This document shows, in pieces, positions 55,179 to 62,828 of a DNA stretch of 64,000 nt. Both the position numbers and the translations under genes were made by a program. Numbering within the stretch: position 1 is the stretch's first letter; every line of letters begins with the position of its first letter. The notes below the pieces were generated by a model. The model did no database searches. It saw only the letters and a list, made by a program, of their open reading frames with translations, and had not been told where the DNA came from. This stretch comes from Robertmurraya dakarensis (GTDB lineage: Bacteria > Bacillota > Bacilli > Bacillales > Cytobacillaceae): assembly GCF_900156875.1 (NCBI RefSeq), contig NZ_LT707406.1, positions 16,537 to 80,536 on the forward strand, read 5' to 3'.

Positions 55179-55913
55179 GTGGAGTCTCAAACTATAAATA
55201 TTTCTCCTACCTTTACTACAATGGGTGACCAGGCTGTGGTGATCCAGTTTGAAAAGAACATCTCGATTGAAACGAATAAGAAGGTTCAAACTCTCTCACG
55301 TTTAATCGAAGAAAGTCAGATACCAGGGGTCATCCAGTTGATTCCAGCCTTTAATAACCTTACAGTTTGCTATGATCCTATGGTTATAGGGTATGTTGAA
55401 TTATTGGAGGAACTCAAACAAATAGAAGGAAATATTTCTAAACAGGTTCCTTTAAATAGTAAAACTCTTTATGTCCCAGTCGCATTTGGAGGAGAGTACG
55501 GTCCTGATTTAGAAGAAATCGCCAATCATGCGGGGGTGAGTGTAGATGAAGTCCTATCCATTCTCCAATCCAAACCGTATTACGTATATATGATTGGCTT
55601 CATCGCTGGCTATCCATATGGTGGGGATATTGATCCTAGATTATCCCTTCCTAGGCGGACCAATCCCCGCATTAGGGTTAGAAAAGGGACGATCCAAATA
55701 GTCAATAACTTAACGGGGATATTTACGATGGATGCCCCTTCTGGGTGGCATTTAGTTGGCTGGACACCAATGGAAATGTTTAACCCTTATGCAGAACCGC
55801 CAAGTATGCTTCAAGCTGGAGATTTTATTCAATATGTTGCGATTAGTAAAGAAGAAGCCGAATTGTGGGGGCAAGAACAGCAAAGAGAGTGGGATTTGAA
55901 ATGGAATTCGTAA
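55179..55913 (+). CDS. pxpB: 5-oxoprolinase subunit B (KipI-like)
   Basis: This 244-residue carboxyltransferase domain protein of the PxpB/KipI family has GDQAVVIQFEKNISIETNKK at the start, IGFIAGYPYGGDIDPRLSLP near 145 and PSGWHLVGWTP near 190. The cyclophilin-like C-terminal domain is present. It overlaps pxpC by 13 bases. Confidence 0.94.
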   Translation: MESQTINISPTFTTMGDQAVVIQFEKNISIETNKKVQTLSRLIEESQIPGVIQLIPAFNNLTVCYDPMVIGYVELLEELKQIEGNISKQVPLNSKTLYVPVAFGGEYGPDLEEIANHAGVSVDEVLSILQSKPYYVYMIGFIAGYPYGGDIDPRLSLPRRTNPRIRVRKGTIQIVNNLTGIFTMDAPSGWHLVGWTPMEMFNPYAEPPSMLQAGDFIQYVAISKEEAELWGQEQQREWDLKWNS

Positions 55914-56875
55914 AAGTAATGAAACCAGGATTATTAACGACTGTTCAAGATTTAGGCCGTCCTGAATATCGTACTTTTGGAGTATCTACATCCGGAGCCA
56001 TGGATAAATTATCATTACAACTGGCCAATATTCTTGTTGGAAATAGAGAAAGCGCAGCTGCATTGGAAGCCACGCTTATTGGACCGCATCTCTTGTTTCA
56101 AAGAGAAGGGGTGATCGCCATAACAGGTGGTAATTTAAATCCTTCTATTAATAACCAATCCATCCCAATGTGGAAAGCGATTCGTGTAGAAAAAGGAGAT
56201 ACATTAACCTTTGGTCCATGTGTAGATGGATGCCGTGCCTATATTGCCTTTGCCGGAGGAATTGATACTCCTAAAGTTATGGGGAGCCGATCTACCTATG
56301 TTCGTGGTAATTACGGGGGCATTGAGGGCAGAGGTCTTAAATCTGGCGATGATCTTCAAGTAGGGGAGTCAGTCTTCCATGTTAATAGTTTAAATGGAAG
56401 AAGACTACGTCCCAATGATATTCCGGATTTTAAGTCATCTCGTTCTGTTCGGTTTATTCTTGGACCACATCATGAAGAATTCACACCAAAATCATTCGAA
56501 GCATTTTTGAACGAACCCTATACATTGACCAATGATTCTGATCGAATGGGCTATCGCCTTCAAGGACCTCATTTGCAACATATCAATGGTCCGGATATCA
56601 TTTCAGATTTTATTTCAGCTGGTACGATTCAGGTTCCGGGAAGTGGCCAGCCTATTATTCATATGGCTGATTGTGGAACATCTGGAGGTTATACAAAAAT
56701 GGGGGTTATTATTTCAGCTGATATGCCCTATATCGCTCAAAAAAAACCCGGGGAGCAAATCGTTTTTCAACCAATCACTATCGAAGAAGCTCACCGTCTC
56801 TTAAGAAATCAAGAAATGTTACTTTCCGAATTAAGCTTGATTAATAGAATAAAAGCAAAACGCCAAGCGATTTAA
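55901..56875 (+). CDS. pxpC: 5-oxoprolinase subunit C (KipA-like)
   Basis: This is a 324-residue biotin-dependent-carboxylase-like domain protein. The ATG at 55901 within the end of pxpB is the start (MEFVKVMKPGLLTTVQDLGR). Family motifs are YRTFGVSTSGAMDK, and VPGSGQPIIHMADCGTSGGY near 240. The third oxoprolinase chain, translationally coupled to pxpB. Confidence 0.94.
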   Translation: MEFVKVMKPGLLTTVQDLGRPEYRTFGVSTSGAMDKLSLQLANILVGNRESAAALEATLIGPHLLFQREGVIAITGGNLNPSINNQSIPMWKAIRVEKGDTLTFGPCVDGCRAYIAFAGGIDTPKVMGSRSTYVRGNYGGIEGRGLKSGDDLQVGESVFHVNSLNGRRLRPNDIPDFKSSRSVRFILGPHHEEFTPKSFEAFLNEPYTLTNDSDRMGYRLQGPHLQHINGPDIISDFISAGTIQVPGSGQPIIHMADCGTSGGYTKMGVIISADMPYIAQKKPGEQIVFQPITIEEAHRLLRNQEMLLSELSLINRIKAKRQAI

Positions 56876-56924
56876 TCGTTTTTCATGGAGATTCCCATTA
56901 TTTTAATTGAAGGAGTGTTTAATA

Positions 56925-57671
56925 GTGAAAACAGTAGATGAGATCCAAACGCTTGAACAAGAGCGCCAATCCCGTAAAGAAAAATTAGCAGGTTCGTTTC
57001 GTCTTTTCTCCCTATTTGGTTTTGATGAAGGGAATGCCGGACACATCACGGTAAAAGACCCTATTCGAGAGGATTGTTTTTGGGTTAATCCATACAATAT
57101 GCATTTTAGTCAAATCAAAGTGTCTGATCTTGTAATGGTCAATCATGAAGGAGAAGTGGTCGAAGGTCATAGGGAAGTAAACAAAGCTGGTTTTACGATT
57201 CATTCCCAACTTCATAAGGCACGCCCAGATGTTGTTGCAGCTGCCCATGCGCACTCTGTATATGGGAAAGCCTGGTCCACTCTCGGAAGATATCTGGACC
57301 CAATTAATCAAGAAGCTTGTGCCTTTTATAAAGATCATGGCTTATATAGTGACTATACGGGAGTTGTTCACCAGCTGGATGAAGGGCAGAGAATAGCAAA
57401 AGCTCTTGGACAACATAAAGCATGTATTCTACAAAATCATGGTTTACTTACTGTGGGTGGTTCTATAGAAGAAGCTGTTTGGTGGTTTGTTAATATGGAA
57501 CGGTCCTGCCAGGTGCAGATAATCGCAGAATCCGCAGGGAAACCCGTCTTAATTTCTGAGGAACATGCGATGCATACTGCAGCTCAAGTTGGATCACCTG
57601 ACGAGGCAAAACGTTGCTTCACTCCTTTATGGGAAAGAATTGTAAATCAGCAACCTGACTTTTTTAATTAA
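56925..57671 (+). CDS. class II aldolase/adducin-family protein
   Basis: This 248-residue protein starts from GTG 56925 (GAAGGAGTG upstream). Zinc-ligand motifs are AAAHAHSVYGKAW (near 104) with two His, and NHGLLTVG (near 172) with the third. AGHITVKDP near 38 is a family substrate motif. It would cleave or decarboxylate a hydroxy acid; the substrate is unknown. It is the last gene of the cassette. Confidence 0.9.
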   Translation: MKTVDEIQTLEQERQSRKEKLAGSFRLFSLFGFDEGNAGHITVKDPIREDCFWVNPYNMHFSQIKVSDLVMVNHEGEVVEGHREVNKAGFTIHSQLHKARPDVVAAAHAHSVYGKAWSTLGRYLDPINQEACAFYKDHGLYSDYTGVVHQLDEGQRIAKALGQHKACILQNHGLLTVGGSIEEAVWWFVNMERSCQVQIIAESAGKPVLISEEHAMHTAAQVGSPDEAKRCFTPLWERIVNQQPDFFN

Positions 57672-57813
57672 ACAAGCAAGTAAATTCACAGATCATCATT
57701 TTTTCTCCTTTGCGATCCGGACCAGGTACATCCTGGTCTAGTTTTTATCATAAATAATCACTACTAATCTTTCATCCTGTTTCTTGTGATCATAGCTCCT
57801 TTGCTGTAGGGGT

Positions 57814-58008
57814 AAGAGCATCGGGATAACCGACCGAATCGGAACTCATTCGCTGCGAAAAACCTTCGGCTATTTTGCCTATCAACAAGGAATCGACCTC
57901 GCCATGATCCAAAAGCTGCTAAACCATTCCAGCCAGGCGGAAACACTGCGTTACATTGGGATTACGCAAGAACAGATGGATGAAGTGGTGTTGAGGCTGG
58001 ATTTATAG
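57814..58008 (+). pseudogene. recombinase 3' fragment, right copy
   Basis: Encodes the last 64 residues of the tyrosine recombinase (including HSLRKT, LNHSS and RYIG), but has no start. It matches 48172-48366 with nine silent and one conservative codon change. It marks the right border of the oxoprolinase cassette. Confidence 0.9.
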
Positions 58009-58071
58009 GGACATCTTAAGATTTAGTGTTGTTTTCCAAACCAATATAAAGCATTGTTATTGATAACAACA

Positions 58072-58100
58072 ACATATATGTCATAAATAACAATGTTGTT
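58072..58100. repeat. par-like palindromic repeat
   Basis: ACATATATGTCATAAATAAC followed by AATGTTGTT matches, inverted, the blocks at 43359-43386 and 43673-43700. Confidence 0.6.
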
Positions 58101-58119
58101 ACCATTGATTTTAATAAAA

Positions 58120-58495
58120 TAGAGAATTCATGCCAATACCATAAAACCTCCGTATCAATATTACATCCCTGAGCAGCAATTCCATACTGCATCCTTTCGA
58201 CCAGAGCGTTTACAGGAGCATCGGATTTCGGAGTGACGCCAACAATCGGGGTAACTATCCAAATATACATATTCACCTAAGGCGGCCTTATTAAACGCCT
58301 CATACAGCGATCGTACGGCATCAAAATTGACATATAGACCTGAAGGATAAATAAAGTGATACATGACCTTAGAACAGCCTCTGATAAACTCTGAGTCTAC
58401 CGGATAGGTAGTATAGGTCTCCAACGTTCTCCCTCACGCATACAAGCAATTCTGAGGTCGTCAGGGTAGTCTTTCGAGATAAGCATGCCATTCAT
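58120..58495 (-). pseudogene. decayed ORF of unknown family
   Basis: The minus strand starts at 58495 (MNGMLISKDYPDDLRIACMR), shifts frame to ETYTTYPVDSEFIRGCSKVM, and shifts again to IVGVTPKSDAPVNALVERMQ before ending in AT-rich repeat DNA. At least two frameshifts are needed to join these. The original function is not recognised. Confidence 0.5.
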
Positions 58496-58629
58496 TTCCT
58501 TTACGATGATAACGCGTCAACGTGTCGAAATATGATGAACGTTTTTTCTTTAAATTGTAAGCGTTTTCAAATATAATGAACTTAGGCGGATGGCACGCGT
58601 GGCTGTCACGGTATCTTGCGTAGGCGGGG

Positions 58630-58710
58630 CAAATACCAAATAGAAAAATAGAAAAAAATAATAAATAAATAGTTTAAAATTGTACAAGCTTGGAAAGAAT
58701 GATAACAACA
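58630..58710 (+). promoter_or_regulatory. promoter-like repeat D, copy 2
   Basis: AATACCAAATAGAAAAATAG, then GTTTAAAATTGTACAAGCTTGG; similar to 48518 and 61302. It precedes the small ORF at 58737. Confidence 0.5.
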
Positions 58711-58736
58711 AGGGAGAACACGAGGAGGATTAAGGT

Positions 58737-58895
58737 ATGGAGCAGAGAACGCAATCATTAACTGATTTTATCCAACAGGAACAGTTCGAGTTAACAAAAT
58801 ATGTAACCCATTTATTTGATTATTATAAAATTGGATGTTATGAAGATCACACAATTAAAGAAAGCTACCAATATATAAAATTAGGGCAAGTCTAA
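58737..58895 (+). CDS. 52-residue hypothetical protein
   Basis: GAGGAGGATTAAGGT precedes an ATG opening MEQRTQSLTDFIQQEQFEL and ending in a charged tail (YQYIKLGQV). Helical, soluble. A degraded relative lies at 48625. Each copy follows a recombinase 3' end and has a terminator, so the three travel together. Function unknown. Confidence 0.65.
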   Translation: MEQRTQSLTDFIQQEQFELTKYVTHLFDYYKIGCYEDHTIKESYQYIKLGQV

Positions 58896-58897
58896 TG

Positions 58898-58941
58898 AAA
58901 AACCTTACCATTCTAGTTTGGGAATGCTGTAAGGTTTTTTT
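58898..58941 (+). terminator. terminator after small ORF
   Basis: CCTTACCATTC pairs with GAATGctGTAAGG and seven T follow. Confidence 0.85.
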
Positions 58942-59389
58942 GTTATCCAAATAAGCTAATTCAACTTACGCTTCTTCTATAAAGGTACCCCAACCCCCGA
59001 TAAACTATCAATGATTTTGAATTTCGACCAGACTTGCTTAACAAACAATATCCTGAAATTATAGCTAGTACTCTTTAAAAAATATATTTTAATAAAATGA
59101 TTATTCAATTTAGAAAAACAGCAAAATAGAGGTCTTTAGTACTGTGCAGAGAAACCCATCATACTAAATACACATAAAATGATTGGTTCAAAATAGTTAA
59201 ATTTCTGTAATTGACCATAAACGTTTTGTAACGAACTAAAAAGCACTATATAATGTCGGTGTATTTTTGAATATTTAAAATATTCTATTTGTATTTTAAT
59301 AGACTAAACCCTATTAAATACTATGTCACACTTTTAAATACTCCGCAGTTCTGCGTAGTAGATAAAAAACTTTTTAGGGGGGTTGCTTT
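58942..59389. other. AT-rich intergenic stretch
   Basis: Apart from the promoter at 59226-59254 no structure or frame is seen. Confidence 0.5.
59226..59254 (+). promoter_or_regulatory. sigma-A type promoter
   Basis: TTGTAA (59226-59231), a 17-bp spacer and TATAAT (59249-59254), upstream of the secreted hydrolase gene. Confidence 0.7.
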
Positions 59390-61195
59390 TTGGGCTTGAA
59401 AAAGAACAGTTTATTTGTACTCATTTTATCTCTCATCATGACTTTGACACTCATTCCTACATCATTTACAGCTGCAACGAATGAGGAGACAGACATTATT
59501 ATCGAAGACCATTATGTTGAAATGGAGGATGAAGTAAAACTCGCTACTAGAGTGTATCGTCCAAATGATAATCGACAGTATCCAATTTTATTAGCGAGAA
59601 CACCTTATAACAGTGGGGCTTTCAATAACCCGTCTGGAGGAGATTACCGAGAAGTTGGGGAAAGATTTGCAAAGAAAGGCTACGTTGTGGTTGTCCAAGA
59701 TGTTAGGGGATTATTTAACTCCGAAGGGATCTATCAACCTTATATCGATGATGCTAAAGATGGTTATGATACGATGCTCTGGCTACATAAACAACCTTGG
59801 AGCAACGGAAAGATAGGACTTTTTGGAGCTTCTGCTAGAGGGGCGACTGCGACTATTCTGGCTACACAAAATCCTCCAGGTCTAGAAGCCATGTACGTGG
59901 AAATTACGTCATCACAATATTACGAAGAAACCTTATTTCAAGGTGGAGCATATCGTCATGAATTAATTACACGTTGGTTAACAGGAGTGAACGTCTCTTA
60001 TTCTAAAAATCTACTCGACCAAGGAGAAATTGACGAAGAGACTTATCAAGAAATTGAAGACGTTGCGAAAGAATTTCCTAATATGTATTGGCATACACCA
60101 ATTAAGTCTTTCCCTTATTTAGATCAAGTATCAACGTTTAACGATATATTCTTACACGATACGAAGGATGGTCACTTCAATTACCGTGATATTAGCCTGC
60201 ATTTTTCTGATATGACTGTACCAACATATCACGTCGGCGGCTGGTATGACATTTATGCAGAAGGTACCATGAAAAACTACTTGGGCCTACAACACAAAGG
60301 TGGAAAAGGAGCAAAAGGAAATCAAAAACTCCTAATGGGGCCATGGCAGCATCGTGATATTGGAAATAGCCCTCTTTTTGAAGGGGACGAGATCGATTTA
60401 AAAGGCGAGATGGAGCGTTGGTTCGATTATTGGCTAAAAGGAATCGATAATGGAATTATGGATGAAGAGCCTATCAAATACTACACAATGGGCGACAATG
60501 AATGGAAAACCGCCACAAAGTGGCCTGTTCAAAGCTCAACGAAGCAGAAGTGGTATTTTAACGAAGAAAAAAGTGGGAGCGCTGATTCCCTAAACGATGG
60601 AGGATTATCAAAAAAAGTATCTCGGACTAAAGAAGCGCACGAGTATGCTTATGATCCAGCAAAACCAAATATCACAATCGGCGGTCAAAATCTTTATGAT
60701 TCATATGGAGTTGGGCCGATGGATCAACGACCTGCAGAGGAAAACTCATTAACGTACACATCTGATGTTTTAGAAGAGGAAGTTGAAATTACAGGAAAAA
60801 TAACCGCCACTTTGTATGTGTCCTCTGACGCAAAAGACACTGACTTTGCCGTAAAACTAACCGATGTCGCACCTGATGGAACCTCTACATTATTAAACGA
60901 TGGTATCCTAAGAATGAGATTTCGTGATGGACTAGACAAAGAGGTATTTATGAAAGATGGAGAAGTCTATAAAATTGAGGTGAACTTAAACGATACTAGT
61001 CATGTCTTTAAAGAAGGACATAGAATAAGAGTATCCGTTTCAAGCAGCAATTTCCCGAGATTTGATCGAAATCCTAACACCGGAAACCCATTCGGTGTAG
61101 ATTCCGAGGATGATTTTGTCATTGCTAACAACACCGTTCATCTTAGCCCTAAATATTCATCCCATATTAGTTTACCAGTTGTAAAGAATAGATAA
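59390..61195 (+). CDS. secreted CocE/NonD-family hydrolase (S15-type)
   Basis: This is a 601-residue alpha/beta hydrolase of the CocE/X-Pro dipeptidyl-peptidase family. The start is TTG 59390 after AGGGGGG (TTG 59396 is possible). A signal peptide of about 30 residues ends near TSFTAAT, so it is exported. The serine nucleophile sits in LFGASARGATATI near residue 145. PYNSGAFN and VVVQDVRGLFNSEG near 70-105 are family motifs, as is the C-terminal jellyroll (HRIRVSVSSSNFPRFDRNPN). It probably cleaves an ester or peptide outside the cell. Confidence 0.9.
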   Translation: MGLKKNSLFVLILSLIMTLTLIPTSFTAATNEETDIIIEDHYVEMEDEVKLATRVYRPNDNRQYPILLARTPYNSGAFNNPSGGDYREVGERFAKKGYVVVVQDVRGLFNSEGIYQPYIDDAKDGYDTMLWLHKQPWSNGKIGLFGASARGATATILATQNPPGLEAMYVEITSSQYYEETLFQGGAYRHELITRWLTGVNVSYSKNLLDQGEIDEETYQEIEDVAKEFPNMYWHTPIKSFPYLDQVSTFNDIFLHDTKDGHFNYRDISLHFSDMTVPTYHVGGWYDIYAEGTMKNYLGLQHKGGKGAKGNQKLLMGPWQHRDIGNSPLFEGDEIDLKGEMERWFDYWLKGIDNGIMDEEPIKYYTMGDNEWKTATKWPVQSSTKQKWYFNEEKSGSADSLNDGGLSKKVSRTKEAHEYAYDPAKPNITIGGQNLYDSYGVGPMDQRPAEENSLTYTSDVLEEEVEITGKITATLYVSSDAKDTDFAVKLTDVAPDGTSTLLNDGILRMRFRDGLDKEVFMKDGEVYKIEVNLNDTSHVFKEGHRIRVSVSSSNFPRFDRNPNTGNPFGVDSEDDFVIANNTVHLSPKYSSHISLPVVKNR

Positions 61196-61200
61196 AAATT

Positions 61201-61245
61201 CCCCCTTGGAACAAGTAATGTACCTGTTTCAAGGGGGTTTTTGTA
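61201..61245 (+). terminator. terminator after hydrolase
   Basis: CCCCCTTG-g-AACA pairs with TGTT-t-CAAGGGGG and a T run follows. Confidence 0.88.
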
Positions 61246-61301
61246 GAAAGGCATATTAAATATCTTAATAATATAGAGTAAAAATATCTCACTGAGGCAT
61301 G

Positions 61302-61375
61302 GATAAATACCGAATAAATAGCAAAAATCATAATTACATAGCTTAAAATAATACAAGCTTGGAAAAAATAATAAC
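61302..61375 (+). promoter_or_regulatory. promoter-like repeat D, copy 3
   Basis: AAATACCGAATAAATAGCAA, then GCTTAAAATAATACAAGCTTGG; third copy of D, ahead of the Fic gene. Confidence 0.5.
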
Positions 61376-61444
61376 GTGTAGAATTTTTATGTTATCGTGT
61401 AAAATATTATAATAAACAGCTGGTTAGTTAAAGTGAGGTGAACC

Positions 61445-62176
61445 ATCATATTTGAAGTCATTAATGAGAAGAAGGCTAAATTAGATGCTGCTCGTCCGTT
61501 ACCAATGTATACACTAAAGAGCTTACGTGAAAAGTTGTTGCTTGAATGGACCTATAATACCAACGCAATTGAAGGAAATACCCTGACAATGAACGAAACG
61601 AAGGTCGTTCTAGAGGGAATTACCGTTGGTGGAAAAACAATGCGCGAACATTTAGAAGTAATCAACCACCGTGATGCCATTTCTTATGTAGAAGAATTGG
61701 TCCAAAAGAAAGAATCTTTATCAGAGTGGCAAATAAAAAATTTGCATCGTTTGGTTTTAAAAGGGATTGATGATCAACATGCAGGAGTCTATCGTACGGA
61801 ACAGGTTTTTATTGCAGGTGCAAAGCATACTCCTCCAGCGCATTATTTGATACAGGAGCAAATGGAACAGATGCTGAAGTGGTATCATCAAAAAGGGATC
61901 ACACTCCATCCTGTGACGAGGGGTGCCATGTTACACGCCATCTTTGTTGGTATTCACCCATTTGTAGATGGAAATGGTCGAACGTCCAGACTTCTTTTAA
62001 ACCTGGAATTGATGAAAGATGGTTTTCCCCCCGTCATCATTAAAGTCGAGAATCGTTTAGCCTATTATGAATCTCTTGATAAGGCCCATACAACTGATGA
62101 TTATCAAGATTTCATCGCACTAGTTGAACGTGAGGTAGAGGATTCTTTAGATTTATATATAAGTGCCATACAGTAA
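61445..62176 (+). CDS. fic: Fic-family protein
   Basis: Fic proteins transfer AMP or similar groups to target proteins. The active-site motif HPFVDGNGRTSRL is present, and the N-terminal inhibitory motif TNAIEGN (S/T-x-x-x-E-G-N) is retained. The frame continues upstream of the ATG at 61505: FEVINEKKAKLDAARPLPMY has coding character, and GTGAGGTG lies just before ATC-ATA at 61445-61450. The real start is therefore probably a rare ATC or ATA codon, or a mutated ATG. The ATG at 61505 gives 223 residues and lacks a ribosome binding site. Confidence 0.85.
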   Translation: MIFEVINEKKAKLDAARPLPMYTLKSLREKLLLEWTYNTNAIEGNTLTMNETKVVLEGITVGGKTMREHLEVINHRDAISYVEELVQKKESLSEWQIKNLHRLVLKGIDDQHAGVYRTEQVFIAGAKHTPPAHYLIQEQMEQMLKWYHQKGITLHPVTRGAMLHAIFVGIHPFVDGNGRTSRLLLNLELMKDGFPPVIIKVENRLAYYESLDKAHTTDDYQDFIALVEREVEDSLDLYISAIQ

Positions 62177-62359
62177 CCAGCATCTCATTGAGGTGCTTTT
62201 TCTTTTAAAAAGAATTTTCAATACTAATTATTTTTAAAATTATAAATACCACAACAGCATGTTTTGTTGTTTTACATATTGTTTTAATATGTTTTAACAT
62301 GTTTTATATGTTTTCCGAGTTAAAAAACACAGATATACCAAGGGTTCAAAGGGGTTATC

Positions 62360-62716
62360 TATCACTAATTTTGCGCGAACTATCACCTTTTTTGCGTTAA
62401 GTATCACTTATCTTGCGTGAACTATCACTAATTTTGCGTTTAAATATCACTTTTTTTGCGCTAAATATCACCGATTTTGCGCGACCATCACTAATTTTGC
62501 GTCAACTATCACCTTTTTTGCGTTATAAGTATCACTAATTTTGCGTCCTTTTTTGTTAGGTGATATGGGAAACATTTGTAAATGTTTCTCATAACCTGTC
62601 AAATTATGGAGGAAATAGTTTGCAATATAGAACAATTGAAAATATTCTACCAAGATCCTTTTTTGCAGTTTAATTAACTATCACTTTTTTTGCGTCTAAC
62701 TATCACCAATTTTGCG
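62360..62716 (+). repeat. iteron array of the replication origin
   Basis: Eleven copies of a 16-bp unit, consensus TATCACTAATTTTGCG, start at 62360, 62381, 62402, 62423, 62445, 62466, 62486, 62507, 62530, 62679 and 62701. Nine are spaced by 20-23 bp, about two helical turns, and two lie apart near rep. The TATCAC and TTTTGCG blocks are nearly invariant and the middle varies. They are binding sites for the Rep protein encoded next to them. Confidence 0.93.
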
Positions 62717-62773
62717 CAGATTTCCACGATTATTAGAATTTTTACCATCTTTAAGAATTTCTTATTTAAATGA

Positions 62774-62802
62774 CTATCACCCCTATGATAGATTAGTGAT
62801 AG
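62774..62802 (+). promoter_or_regulatory. rep promoter with inverted iteron half-sites
   Basis: CTATCAC (62774-62780) and GTGATAG (62796-62802) form an inverted pair around a TATGAT -10 (62784-62789). It shares the TATCAC core of the iterons, so Rep dimers probably repress their own gene here. Confidence 0.7.
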
Positions 62803-62828
62803 AATCGTTTGCGATAGGAGAGGGTATG

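Noticed and set aside
58016..58276. An intact 86-residue gene on the minus strand
   Set aside because: Its start lies within another decayed frame and its tail reads through AT-rich repeat DNA; treated as part of the pseudogene at 58120-58495.
62360..62716. The regularly spaced TATCAC repeats as a CRISPR array
   Set aside because: Units are 16 bp with only 4-7-bp gaps, no unique spacers and no cas genes; they abut a Rep_3 gene, so they are iterons.
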